The notes beneath the pieces are model-generated. The model saw only the letters and a program-made list of their open reading frames with translations, searched no databases and was not told the origin of the DNA. 37,449 nucleotides of DNA from the NCBI GenBank assembly GCA_900764755.1, contig CAAFPE010000121.1, forward strand, positions 1-37,449. Direction: 5' to 3'. Shown piece by piece: positions 1 to 6,820 of this stretch. How positions within the stretch are numbered: the stretch's first letter is position 1; each line of letters opens with the position of its first letter. The stretch is from an uncultured Oscillospiraceae bacterium. Lineage in GTDB: Bacteria > Bacillota > Clostridia > Oscillospirales > Oscillospiraceae. The translations under genes and the position numbers were made by a program.

Positions 1-36
1 CCCCCCCGCCGCGGGGGGGGCCCCCGATTTTTTGAT
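1..36. terminator. G/C-homopolymer palindrome, probable bidirectional terminator cut by the window edge
   Basis: Seven C (1-7), GCCGC, and at least seven G (13-20) form a very strong hairpin. On the plus strand it is followed by CCCCCGATTTTTT, so it would terminate a plus-strand gene lying left of the window; it also lies just past the stop of the minus-strand ureohydrolase. The CCCCCGATTTTTT flank suggests the left arm extends beyond base 1. Confidence 0.6.
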
Positions 37-62
37 AGGACGAGAGGGAAGAAAAATGAGCG

Positions 63-1043
63 TTACTTGTTGGCAAAGCGGTGCTGTGCCACACCATTCA
101 TAAAGTAGAGGGCCATCCAGCAGGCCGTGTGGGCGGACTGGTGGGCGCCGCAGGTCTCCGGATAGATCTCGACAAAGTCGAAGGCGCCTGCGCCGGCTTT
201 ACCGGCTTCATGGAGCATCATAGCCACCTCGAAGGAGGTGGGGCCGCAGGGATCGAAGGGGCCCTGGGGGTTGGCGGCAGCGTCCAGAACATCGGAGCAG
301 ACGGTGACATAGATCACGTCGGTGTCCTTGCTGACGATGTCGATGGCCTTCTGAATGGAGGCCTGCCAGCCGTTGAGCTTGATCTCACGGGCGGTGATCA
401 CAGTGGCGCCGGCCTTTTGGGCCTCAATGCGCTCCTGATGATGGTTGCGGGGACCGCGGATGCCAATGTGGACGATCTTGGTGGAGTCGAAGTTCTCGTC
501 CCCATATAGGCGGTTGAAGGGGGAGCAGCGGGAGTACAGGTCGTCACCGAAGGTAGGCATGGTGTCAAGGTGGGCGTCAAAGTGCAGCACACCAACACGC
601 TTCTTGTGGCGGGCGCACAGCTCGCTGATCAGCGGGTAGGAGATGGAGTGGTCGCCGCCAAAAGTGATGGGCACACAGCCGGCGTCCAGAATCTCGCCGA
701 TCCCCTTCCGCATGGAGGCGAAGCTGTACTCATAGCTGCCATTCTGGATGGGGATGTCGCCGTAGTCGCAGCAGCTCATATAATCGAAGGTATCGAAGTC
801 GTAGTCGGGAAGATAGCCCACATAGCGGGTGGAGACAGAGCGGATGGTCTTGGGGGCCACCACACAGGAGGAGAAGCCGCCGTAGGTGCAGCCGCCCTCG
901 AAGGGCACACCCATGACCGCAAAGTCATACTGCTTCAATTCCTCTACAGTTTTGGCGGTGGGCATCCCCATAAAGGAGGGAACACCACTGTAAATTTCAT
1001 TTGGGACGACACCGGGCTGGTAGATGGTAGGTACCGTTTTCAA
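63..1043 (-). CDS. Agmatinase/arginase-family ureohydrolase with an altered metal ligand
   Basis: 326 aa, usual size for the ureohydrolase fold (agmatinase, arginase, guanidino-acid hydrolases), which hydrolyse a guanidino group to urea plus amine at a binuclear Mn site. Visible: GGDHS with H132, and DAHLD with D156, H158 and D160. The last conserved motif, normally S-x-D-x-D, reads V-T-V-C-S-D-V-L-D: C249 stands where the first Asp is expected while D251 remains. The following PG-rich segment is also unusual (FDPCGPTS), and the C-terminal VEIYPETCG differs from the common VEVNP. Start is TTG at 1043, set by AAAGGGGTG at 1060-1052; no ATG is better placed. A sigma-A-type promoter and an operator-like palindrome lie directly upstream. 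Family is confident; agmatine as substrate is not, and the Cys may mean a different metal, substrate or no hydrolase activity. Confidence 0.85.
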   Translation of the reverse strand: MKTVPTIYQPGVVPNEIYSGVPSFMGMPTAKTVEELKQYDFAVMGVPFEGGCTYGGFSSCVVAPKTIRSVSTRYVGYLPDYDFDTFDYMSCCDYGDIPIQNGSYEYSFASMRKGIGEILDAGCVPITFGGDHSISYPLISELCARHKKRVGVLHFDAHLDTMPTFGDDLYSRCSPFNRLYGDENFDSTKIVHIGIRGPRNHHQERIEAQKAGATVITAREIKLNGWQASIQKAIDIVSKDTDVIYVTVCSDVLDAAANPQGPFDPCGPTSFEVAMMLHEAGKAGAGAFDFVEIYPETCGAHQSAHTACWMALYFMNGVAQHRFANK

Positions 1044-1070
1044 ATTGAATACACCCCTTTATCTCAAAGT

Positions 1071-1100
1071 TAACGATATTATCGTTATAATCACGATAAT
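1071..1100. promoter_or_regulatory. Nested palindromes, probable operator of the ureohydrolase gene
   Basis: TAACGATA-T-TATCGTTA (1071-1087) is a perfect 8-bp inverted repeat. A second inverted repeat, ATTATCG (1078-1084) and CGATAAT (1094-1100), overlaps it. The block sits between the predicted transcription start and the ribosome site of the minus-strand gene, a typical repressor position. The regulator is not identifiable from this window. Confidence 0.55.
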
Positions 1101-1109
1101 TACACGAAT

Positions 1110-1138
1110 ATTATGGCACGAAGGGAGCGGGATGTCAA
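1110..1138 (-). promoter_or_regulatory. Sigma-A-type promoter of the ureohydrolase gene
   Basis: On the minus strand, TTGACA (1138-1133), a 17-bp spacer and CATAAT (1115-1110). The -35 is a perfect consensus and the -10 matches 5 of 6. Transcription would start near 1103, giving a leader of about 60 nt that includes the palindromic operator. Confidence 0.7.
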
Positions 1139-1157
1139 GTGTTTTATCCCGTTCCGG

Positions 1158-2060
1158 TCACCGGTCTGCCGCAGTCAGTACCTGGACCGCATCCGGGGTG
1201 TTCCCGGTGCTGAGGAGAAAGATGGTGTAGTTGGTGCGGCCGGAGACGGACACATAGTCGGAGGCCACCACATTGACAGGGGGAGCGGCGCCCAGGAAGG
1301 CGGAGTCCAGGGTTTCGATGTCCGCATGGAAGGGGATGGGAGCGAGGTTGGTCTCGGAAAAGAAGAATTCGTATGTGCCGGGGCGGATGCGTTTATAGCT
1401 TGTGGTCTCCTTGAAGCGGACGTCTGCGTAGATCACCCGGCCATCCGCCAGAAGCACATCCAAGGGGTTGCTGTGATAGGCCAGATTGCTGACCCGGAGG
1501 TTGGAGTAGCGGCCGGTGGGCGGGCAGCACCGGTCTGAGATCTGGAGCAGCTCCAGACCACCGGCCCGGAGGATGACAGCCAGGGTGGAGACGCTGCCAG
1601 CGTCGAAGGGGACGCTCTTTTGCAGATAGATATAGCCGTCCGGACCGGCCACTGACACAGTATGATACCCGGCCCGCAGACGTCGGTAAGGGGAGAGACT
1701 GCCGATTCCCAGGAAGCGGACGGCCCGGACGCCGTCAATGAGGATCTGAAAGGCGGGGTAGCCGTAAGCGGCGTTGAGAAAACGGGCCTGAGCTGCGGCG
1801 GGCCATACTGGGATGGTGGGGACCCCAATCCCCTGGCCGCCTGGATAGACAGGCCCTCCCTCACCTGGGTTGGGGAGGGGGATCACAGGGACGCCGCCGC
1901 CGGAGTCCACAGGCCCTCCCTCACCCGGGTTGGGGAGGGGGATCACAGGGACGCCGCCGCCGGAGTCCACAGGCCCTCCCTCGCCCGGGTTGGGGAGAGG
2001 GATCACTGGAACACCGTCACCGGAAGACCTGCCGGAGTTGGGTCGAGAGAAATTACACAT
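1158..2060 (-). CDS. DUF4397 domain protein with N-terminal tandem repeats
   Basis: 300 aa. Residues about 17-76 are three near-identical 20-residue units (GVPVIPLPNPGEGGPVDSGG), rich in Pro and Gly, probably an unstructured stalk. The rest resembles the DUF4397 beta-sandwich: 'ARFLNAAYGYPAFQILIDG', a repeated 'RAGYHTVSV' type strand, and a second half with the same 'VRVSNLA..PLDVLLADG' pattern, so about two copies of the fold. No signal peptide or TM segment is seen although related proteins are often surface-associated. The ATG at 2060 lacks a ribosome site at normal distance; AAAGGAGG lies about 37 nt upstream with a hairpin between (see the separate entry). Function unknown. Confidence 0.75.
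   Translation of the reverse strand: MCNFSRPNSGRSSGDGVPVIPLPNPGEGGPVDSGGGVPVIPLPNPGEGGPVDSGGGVPVIPLPNPGEGGPVYPGGQGIGVPTIPVWPAAAQARFLNAAYGYPAFQILIDGVRAVRFLGIGSLSPYRRLRAGYHTVSVAGPDGYIYLQKSVPFDAGSVSTLAVILRAGGLELLQISDRCCPPTGRYSNLRVSNLAYHSNPLDVLLADGRVIYADVRFKETTSYKRIRPGTYEFFFSETNLAPIPFHADIETLDSAFLGAAPPVNVVASDYVSVSGRTNYTIFLLSTGNTPDAVQVLTAADR
1851..2030. repeat. 60-bp tandem repeat, about three copies
   Basis: Unit of 60 bp, in frame (20 residues), seen as the near-identical stretches 1861-1920 and 1921-1980 (one difference), with a more diverged third copy after 1981 and a partial unit before 1861. High identity of the inner copies suggests recent expansion or gene conversion; copy number probably varies between strains. 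Confidence 0.85.
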
Positions 2061-2105
2061 AGTATGGATCGGGCCCGCCGAGGGGCAGCGGGTCCGGCCT
2101 CCTTT
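2058..2105 (-). promoter_or_regulatory. Ribosome site separated from its start codon by a hairpin
   Basis: On the minus strand AAAGGAGG (2105-2098) is followed by a stem of about 8 bp with one A-C mismatch (2096-2088 with 2078-2070, loop of 9 nt) and then 9 nt to the ATG at 2060. Folding would bring the linear 37-nt gap down to about 10 nt, the usual spacing. No start codon in the reading frame lies at a normal distance from the AAAGGAGG. Confidence 0.4.
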
Positions 2106-2166
2106 CTGTTCGATGCTCCATCCTATTCCCGGTTCAGGGGCCTGGTGCGAAGAACGGGCGCGGGAT

Positions 2167-2199
2167 GCGAAACAGCCCTCCGAGCCATTCGGAGGGCTG
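2167..2199 (-). terminator. Hairpin terminator after the AIM24-family gene
   Basis: Perfect 11-bp stem, CAGCCCTCCGA (2173-2183) with TCGGAGGGCTG (2189-2199), 5-nt loop. On the minus strand it is followed by TTTCG, a short U tract. It lies 20 nt beyond the stop of the gene ending at 2219. Confidence 0.65.
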
Positions 2200-2218
2200 T
2201 AAAAATTTCAGTTTCAAA

Positions 2219-2989
2219 TCAGACTGCACCGTCCAGGACAGGGGCCAGCAGCACCCGGCCCGTGCCGCGGTAGACGTTGACCAGGCCCTCGCCGGAGGCG
2301 GCGGAGCCGACCAGGGACTTGCCGGAGCGCTCCACTGTGAAATTCAGGCTTCCGCTCCAGGCGATGGCCATGTTGCCATCCACCTTCAGCACGTCGTCCT
2401 GAAGGGTGATCTCCACCAACTCCTCCTTGGGGCAGAAGGATTCCAGGCAGACTACGCCGCTGCCCACGATCCCCAGATTGAACAGGCCCTCATTGCCGGC
2501 TACCGCCGAGGAGAAGTTGGACCGCATAACTGCCTTGTGCTTCAGCTTGGAGTCGCAGGCCAGGAACAGGCCGTCGTCCAGAACGATGGAGCCGTTCCAG
2601 TCGGCCAGATCCAGCAGGAGGATATGCTTATAGGTAGGCTCCAGGACCAGGGTGCCATCCCCGGTATATTCCGGCTTGATGGCGCTCTCACCAGTGACAC
2701 TGCCCCGGAGGGCCTTGCCGAACAGGTCGCCCACCCCCTTGACGCCGGTGGTGGCGTTGACATTGCCCACCGTCCACTGCATGGCTCCGGCCTGGAGGGT
2801 GATGTTCGCCTTACTCAGGTCGCAGATGACCTGGCGCTTGCGTACATTCATAGCGTTGCAGTAGTAGGCCAGCTGGGCGCTGCCAGGCATGACACTGAGG
2901 TCCTTCTGGTACTCTATCACGGTAAATGGGCCCAGGGAGTCGAGGATTTTGACGTCGTCATTGTTTGTAAAGTTATTGATCTGATACAT
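2219..2989 (-). CDS. AIM24 family (DUF124) protein
   Basis: 256 aa from the preferred start. Matches the bacterial AIM24/DUF124 beta-helix family: 'GDLFGKALRG', 'TGDGTLVLEP', 'IVLDDGLFLACD', and a C-terminal 'SGEGLVNVYRGTGRVLLAP' typical of the family. These are soluble proteins of unknown biochemical role, named after the yeast mitochondrial protein Aim24. An upstream in-frame ATG at 2998 abuts the AAAGG ribosome site with no spacing, whereas the ATG at 2989 is 9 nt from it, so 2989 (MYQINNF) is chosen. It has its own promoter and terminator, so it is probably monocistronic. Confidence 0.85.
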   Translation of the reverse strand: MYQINNFTNNDDVKILDSLGPFTVIEYQKDLSVMPGSAQLAYYCNAMNVRKRQVICDLSKANITLQAGAMQWTVGNVNATTGVKGVGDLFGKALRGSVTGESAIKPEYTGDGTLVLEPTYKHILLLDLADWNGSIVLDDGLFLACDSKLKHKAVMRSNFSSAVAGNEGLFNLGIVGSGVVCLESFCPKEELVEITLQDDVLKVDGNMAIAWSGSLNFTVERSGKSLVGSAASGEGLVNVYRGTGRVLLAPVLDGAV

Positions 2990-3044
2990 GGCGTTCATCC
3001 TTTCTTCTGCGGCCGCCGGAGCGGAGCCGGGTGATCCTGTCTGG

Positions 3045-3073
3045 ATTATACCACAGGAGCCGGCGGCGGTCGA
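3045..3073 (-). promoter_or_regulatory. Probable promoter of the AIM24-family gene
   Basis: Minus strand TCGACC (3073-3068), 17-bp spacer, perfect TATAAT (3050-3045). The -35 is a 4-of-6 match. About 50 nt upstream of the coding start. Confidence 0.6.
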
Positions 3074-3109
3074 GTGCTTCCCGAGAACTTTTATCTGCAG
3101 GCAGCAGGA

Positions 3110-4024
3110 TCAGCAGAGCCCGGGGTACTGGGGCGGGGAGGCGGCCTCCTCACAGCTTCGACACAGGGCGATAAAGTCCCGGGCCTGAGTGGTTAGAAAT
3201 TTGTCCCGGTGATAGACGATCCGGAATTTCCGGCGGAAATCCAGGCCTTCTACGGTGACGGCAGACACCAGTCCGCGTTCCAGAGGGGCGGAAACCATAC
3301 GGTAGGGCAGCACCGCGATCCCCAGGCCGCTGATGACCGCATTGACCAGTGCGGTGGTGCTGGTGGCCTCCCAGGTAGGGGAGACCGTGAAGCCGGCTCG
3401 CTCCGTCACCCGCTCAAATTCCTCCCGTGTGCCGCTGCCCCGCTCCCGCAGCAAAAATTTCTGTCGGCGGAATTCCGCCTGAGACAGGTGCTGACCTGGG
3501 CGAAAGGGCCCGTCTCCGGGGACAATGACCACCAGACGGTCCTCCATGTACTCCTCGGACCGCAGGGCGGAGACGTGGGGGACCCCTTCCATCAGGGCAA
3601 GGTCCAGCAGGTTGTCCATGAGCTGCTGTTCCAGAAGCTCAGAGGGGGCCACCATGGCCTGGATCTCCGCCCCGGGATGGAGCGCACAGAAACGTTTGAC
3701 ATAGCTGGGAAGAAACTGGGAGCCAATCGTAATGCTGGCCCCTACCCGGAGCAGCCCGCAGCGGTCCCAACCGCGCAGTTGCCGTTCCATGTCGTCGAAC
3801 AGGGCTGCGATGCGGGAGGCGTAGGAGGCGAAGCGCTCCCCGGCCGCGGTGATGCGCAGCCGACGGCCGATCCGGTCGAAGAGGACCACGCCATAGTGCT
3901 CCTCCAGCTCCCGGAGGGCCAGGCTCACCGCAGGCTGAGTCATGTGCAGGGCCTCTGCCGCCCGGGTGGTGTTGCAGTCGTGCTCACAGAGGGCGAGAAA
4001 GATCCTAATGTGCCGCAGGGTCAT
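3110..4024 (-). CDS. LysR-family transcriptional regulator
   Basis: 304 aa from ATG 4024, standard LysR length. N-terminal winged HTH: 'MTLRHIRIFLALCEHDCNTTRAAEALHMTQPAVSLALRELE' pattern (shown in parts: TRAAEALHMTQPAVSLALRE at about residues 20-40), followed by the hinge helix and a periplasmic-binding-like effector domain from about residue 90 ('LRVGASITIGSQFLP'). A GTG at 4033 would overlap the GAGGTG ribosome site, so the ATG six bases after it is preferred. Divergent from the chromate-type transporter pair across a 108-bp AT-rich gap, the classic arrangement for a LysR protein controlling the adjacent operon and itself. The effector is unknown. Confidence 0.9.
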   Translation of the reverse strand: MTLRHIRIFLALCEHDCNTTRAAEALHMTQPAVSLALRELEEHYGVVLFDRIGRRLRITAAGERFASYASRIAALFDDMERQLRGWDRCGLLRVGASITIGSQFLPSYVKRFCALHPGAEIQAMVAPSELLEQQLMDNLLDLALMEGVPHVSALRSEEYMEDRLVVIVPGDGPFRPGQHLSQAEFRRQKFLLRERGSGTREEFERVTERAGFTVSPTWEATSTTALVNAVISGLGIAVLPYRMVSAPLERGLVSAVTVEGLDFRRKFRIVYHRDKFLTTQARDFIALCRSCEEAASPPQYPGLC

Positions 4025-4065
4025 GGTATACACCTCTTATATTGTTTTTCTAATGGAATCAATAT

Positions 4066-4105
4066 AATAATATTATTTCTCTTATCATTTTGCAAGGCTT
4101 ATAAT
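4066..4105 (+). promoter_or_regulatory. Control region of the chromate-type transporter operon
   Basis: AATAATATTATT (4066-4077) is a perfect 12-bp palindrome in an AT-rich stretch, a candidate LysR operator core. TATAAT at 4100-4105 is a good -10, but no credible -35 stands 16-18 bp before it, which fits an activator-dependent promoter. Position between divergent genes supports this; binding itself is inference. Confidence 0.4.
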
Positions 4106-4132
4106 GGTAAGCAAGAGAAGGAGGGAGCGGAT

Positions 4133-4708
4133 TTGAGTCAAAAGAAGAAGTACTGGACCCTGTTTCTGTCCACATTTCAGCTCAGCGCGTTCACCTTTGG
4201 GGGCGGTTTTGTGATCATCCCCCTGATGCGCAAAAAGTTTGTGGAGAAGCTGAAGTGGATCGAGGAGCAGGAGATGCTGGACCTCACCGCCATTGCCCAG
4301 TCCTCACCGGGGGCCATCGCGGTGAATGCGTCCATTCTGGTGGGCTACCGGGTGGCGGGGGTCCCGGGGGCGCTGCTGACGGTGCTGGGCACCATCCTGC
4401 CGCCGCTGATCATCATTTCAGTGATTTCCATGTTTTATGCGGCGTTTCGGGATAACGCCATTGTCAACATGGCGATGGATGGGATGCTGGCCGGTGTGGC
4501 GGCAGTGATCTGTGATGTGGTGCTCACCATGGGCGGCTCTGTGGTCCGGCAGAAGCGGGTGCTTCCCGTGCTGGTCCTGGTGGGCTCCTTTGCAGCGGCC
4601 CGCTTCTGGGGCGTGAACATTATGGTGATCATTCTGGTCTGCGGCCTCATCGGCGCGGCGGACACCTACTGTCAGGAGAAGAAAAAGAAGGAGGGGAACG
4701 GGACATGA
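4133..4708 (+). CDS. CHR-family chromate-type transporter, first half-size subunit
   Basis: 191 aa. Short-chain CHR (ChrA) protein: 'FQLSAFTFGGGFVIIPLMRKKFVE', 'AQSSPGAIAVNASILVGYRVAG' and 'PGALLTVLGTILPPLIII' are the hallmarks (quoted in segments). About five to six TM helices. TTG start at 4133 is set by AAGGAGG 8 nt upstream; no ATG fits. The stop overlaps the next start (ATGA), so the two half-size proteins are translationally coupled and probably form the heterodimer known for paired short CHR proteins. Chromate efflux is the named function of the family; the real substrate in a gut anaerobe is unproven. Confidence 0.85.
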   Translation: MSQKKKYWTLFLSTFQLSAFTFGGGFVIIPLMRKKFVEKLKWIEEQEMLDLTAIAQSSPGAIAVNASILVGYRVAGVPGALLTVLGTILPPLIIISVISMFYAAFRDNAIVNMAMDGMLAGVAAVICDVVLTMGGSVVRQKRVLPVLVLVGSFAAARFWGVNIMVIILVCGLIGAADTYCQEKKKKEGNGT

Positions 4709-5268
4709 TCTATCTGGAACTGCTGTGGAGTTTCTTTCAGATCGGGCTGTTCAGCATCGGCGGCGGCTATGCGGCCATGCCGCTGATCCAGCACCAGGTT
4801 GTGGACCTCCATCCGTGGCTGACCATGACGCAGTTTGCCGATATTATGACCATCGCGGAGATGACCCCCGGCCCCATTGCCATCAACTCTGCTACCTTTG
4901 TGGGGATCCAGGTGGCTGGACTGCCCGGGGCGCTGGTGGCCACGCTGGGGTGTATCCTGCCCTCCTGCGTCATTGTGATGGCGCTGGCCTACCTCTATTA
5001 CCGGTACAAGGGTCTGTCCATGGTGCAGGGGATCCTGTCCGGGCTGCGGCCCGCAGTGGTGGCCATGATCGCCTCCGCCGGGATCTCCCTGTTGATTTTA
5101 TCCCTCTACGGCGCGCGGGAGCTCCCCGCTGACCTGAGCGCTGTCAACTGGATCTCTGTGGGCATTTTCACAGCAGCCATCCTGATCCTCCGCCGCTGGA
5201 AGGTGAACCCCATCTGGGTCATGGCGGGTGCCGGTGCGGCGGGCGTCCTGTTATACAGCATTCTGTAA
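4705..5268 (+). CDS. CHR-family chromate-type transporter, second half-size subunit
   Basis: 187 aa, paralogous to the preceding protein: 'FFQIGLFSIGGGYAAMPL', 'MTPGPIAINSATFVGIQVAG', 'PGALVATLGCILPS'. Five to six hydrophobic helices. Overlaps the upstream gene by 4 nt and is followed by a strong terminator, so the operon ends here. The pair would act in the cytoplasmic membrane as anion (chromate/sulfate-like) transporters; the substrate is inferred only from the family name. Confidence 0.85.
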   Translation: MIYLELLWSFFQIGLFSIGGGYAAMPLIQHQVVDLHPWLTMTQFADIMTIAEMTPGPIAINSATFVGIQVAGLPGALVATLGCILPSCVIVMALAYLYYRYKGLSMVQGILSGLRPAVVAMIASAGISLLILSLYGARELPADLSAVNWISVGIFTAAILILRRWKVNPIWVMAGAGAAGVLLYSIL

Positions 5269-5280
5269 ATAATAAGTCCG

Positions 5281-5323
5281 AAAAAGACCAGACCCACGGT
5301 TTTGCCGTGGGCCTGGTCTTTTG
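5281..5323. terminator. Bidirectional terminator between chrA pair and brnQ
   Basis: 18-bp stem with one mismatch: 5282-5299 with 5305-5322, loop about TTTTG. A5 on the left and T4 on the right make it functional for both the plus-strand transporter operon and the minus-strand brnQ. Confidence 0.85.
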
Positions 5324-5355
5324 ACATTTGGGGGATGGCCGGGAGGGGGAGAGTC

Positions 5356-6630
5356 TTACTGCTCCGCCCCGGCGGAGTCCGGCCTGGAGAGCAGCCAGCC
5401 CAGCACGCCGCCAACGATCGCGGGGATGAGCCAGCCGAAGCCGTAGTCGTAGAATGGGAGGTATGCTGCCAGTGGGAAAAGCTTGAAGTAGGAGTGGAGG
5501 GCCAGCAGCAAACTGGCGGCGGTGGCGCCCAGAGCCGCTCCTTTATAGAGACCAGCGCGGTGGATATGGTCCTGGAAGAACAGCAGGATCACCGTGGTCA
5601 TAAAGGGGGGGCAGATAACAGACAGGATGGGGGAGGCCGCCTCAATGATGGTGGACAGACCCAGGTTGCAGATGGCGCAGCCAATGATGCTGAGGATCAC
5701 AATGCCGGTTCGATAGGAGAGTCGGCCGCGGGTGATCCGCTGGAAGTAAGAGGCGGTGGCGCCAAACAGGCCGATAGAGGTGGTCAGGCAGGCAAAGCCC
5801 ACTACGATGGCCAGGACGATCACGCCGAAGCGGCCCAGCAGCTGATAGGTGATGGCGACAATCAGACCGGCCTGGTCCAGTCCACGGTTCAAAAAGATGC
5901 CGGCAGTGGCTCCCAGATAAGTCAGACCGCTGTACACCAGGGCCAGCAGGAGCCCAGCGACACAGGCGGTACCAGCCACATGACGGCGCTGCTGGGGCCA
6001 GGTCCTCAGTCCGGACTGGACCAGGGTGTCCTGAATGATGACGGCAAAGCCGGCCACCGAGATGATGTCCATGGCCTGATACCCGGCCAGCAGGCCATCC
6101 TGAACGATGTTGGGGGAGACTGGGGTGTCAATGGGCCCGATGGGGTGCAGGATACCGGCCAGGATCAGCACCAGAATACCCAGGATCAGCACCGGGGTCA
6201 GGCATCGGCCCACAATGTCCACCACCCGGGTGGGGCGGATGGTCAACAGAAAGACTACGGCGAAAAACAGAATGGAGAAGGGGAGCAGGTCCAGCTTGTC
6301 TGTCAGCGGCTGGATGGCCATTTCATAGGTGGTGGCGGCGGTGCGGGGCGGCGCGATGAATACGCCGGTGCACAGAATGGCAGCTGTGTTCAGCACTGCG
6401 CCGGGAGTGGCACCGACCGACTTCTGCATGGCCTGAATGCTGCCGCCGCCGTGGAGTATGGCGTGGATGCCCACACAGGAGAGGATCTCCACAAAAAAGA
6501 AGCTGAGAAAGCCGGCCACCCACTGGCTCCCACCGGTCATGCCCAGGTAGGGGGGGAAGATCAGGTTCCCCGCCCCGAAGAACATGGCGAATAGCGCAAA
6601 GCCGGAGACGAGAATGCTGCCTGTGCCCAT
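5356..6630 (-). CDS. brnQ: Branched-chain amino acid:cation symporter
   Basis: 424 aa, LIVCS family, usual length, about 12 TM helices. The N-terminal 'FALFAMFFGAGNLIFPP' is the family signature, followed by 'VFIAPPRTAATTYEMA' and 'AVVFLLTIRPTRVVD'. It takes up Leu, Ile or Val with Na+ or H+. GGAGG lies 7 nt before the ATG. It has its own promoter and short leader, and lies downstream of the hydrogenase terminator. No T-box elements were found in the leader although brnQ genes of Firmicutes often have one. Confidence 0.92.
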   Translation of the reverse strand: MGTGSILVSGFALFAMFFGAGNLIFPPYLGMTGGSQWVAGFLSFFFVEILSCVGIHAILHGGGSIQAMQKSVGATPGAVLNTAAILCTGVFIAPPRTAATTYEMAIQPLTDKLDLLPFSILFFAVVFLLTIRPTRVVDIVGRCLTPVLILGILVLILAGILHPIGPIDTPVSPNIVQDGLLAGYQAMDIISVAGFAVIIQDTLVQSGLRTWPQQRRHVAGTACVAGLLLALVYSGLTYLGATAGIFLNRGLDQAGLIVAITYQLLGRFGVIVLAIVVGFACLTTSIGLFGATASYFQRITRGRLSYRTGIVILSIIGCAICNLGLSTIIEAASPILSVICPPFMTTVILLFFQDHIHRAGLYKGAALGATAASLLLALHSYFKLFPLAAYLPFYDYGFGWLIPAIVGGVLGWLLSRPDSAGAEQ

Positions 6631-6653
6631 TGCTGTACCTCCAAAAAAGAAAA

Positions 6654-6669
6654 CCCGCCGAGTGACGGG
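6654..6669 (-). promoter_or_regulatory. Small hairpin with T-rich tail in the brnQ leader
   Basis: On the minus strand CCCG (6669-6666) pairs with CGGG (6657-6654), followed by TTTTCTTTTTT and then the GGAGG ribosome site. The stem is short (4-5 bp), so it is a weak attenuator candidate at best. Confidence 0.25.
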
Positions 6670-6685
6670 CAGATATTATTTTCCC

Positions 6686-6714
6686 ATCATACCGAAAATC
6701 ATACTGATATGCAA
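6686..6714 (-). promoter_or_regulatory. Promoter of brnQ
   Basis: Minus strand TTGCAT (6714-6709), 17-bp spacer, TATGAT (6691-6686). Leader of about 50 nt to the brnQ ATG. Confidence 0.6.
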
Positions 6715-6765
6715 GGAAAAACACAAAGAGCGCAAGAAACGCAAAGAAAGACGGAAAGCCCGACA

Positions 6766-6804
6766 AAAAACGCAGCAGCCGCCCGGTGATCCGGGCGGCT
6801 GCTG
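6766..6804 (-). terminator. Rho-independent terminator of the hydCBA operon
   Basis: Perfect 14-bp stem, CAGCAGCCGCCCGG (6773-6786) with 6791-6804, TGAT loop, followed on the minus strand by CGTTTTTTG. It lies 17 nt after the hydA stop. Confidence 0.92.
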
Positions 6805-6820
6805 AACAGAGAGACGAACG

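Noticed and set aside
6631..6765. T-box leader before brnQ
   Set aside because: Expected because brnQ is often T-box controlled, but no AGGGTGG-type antiterminator or specifier stem is present and the leader is only about 50 nt.
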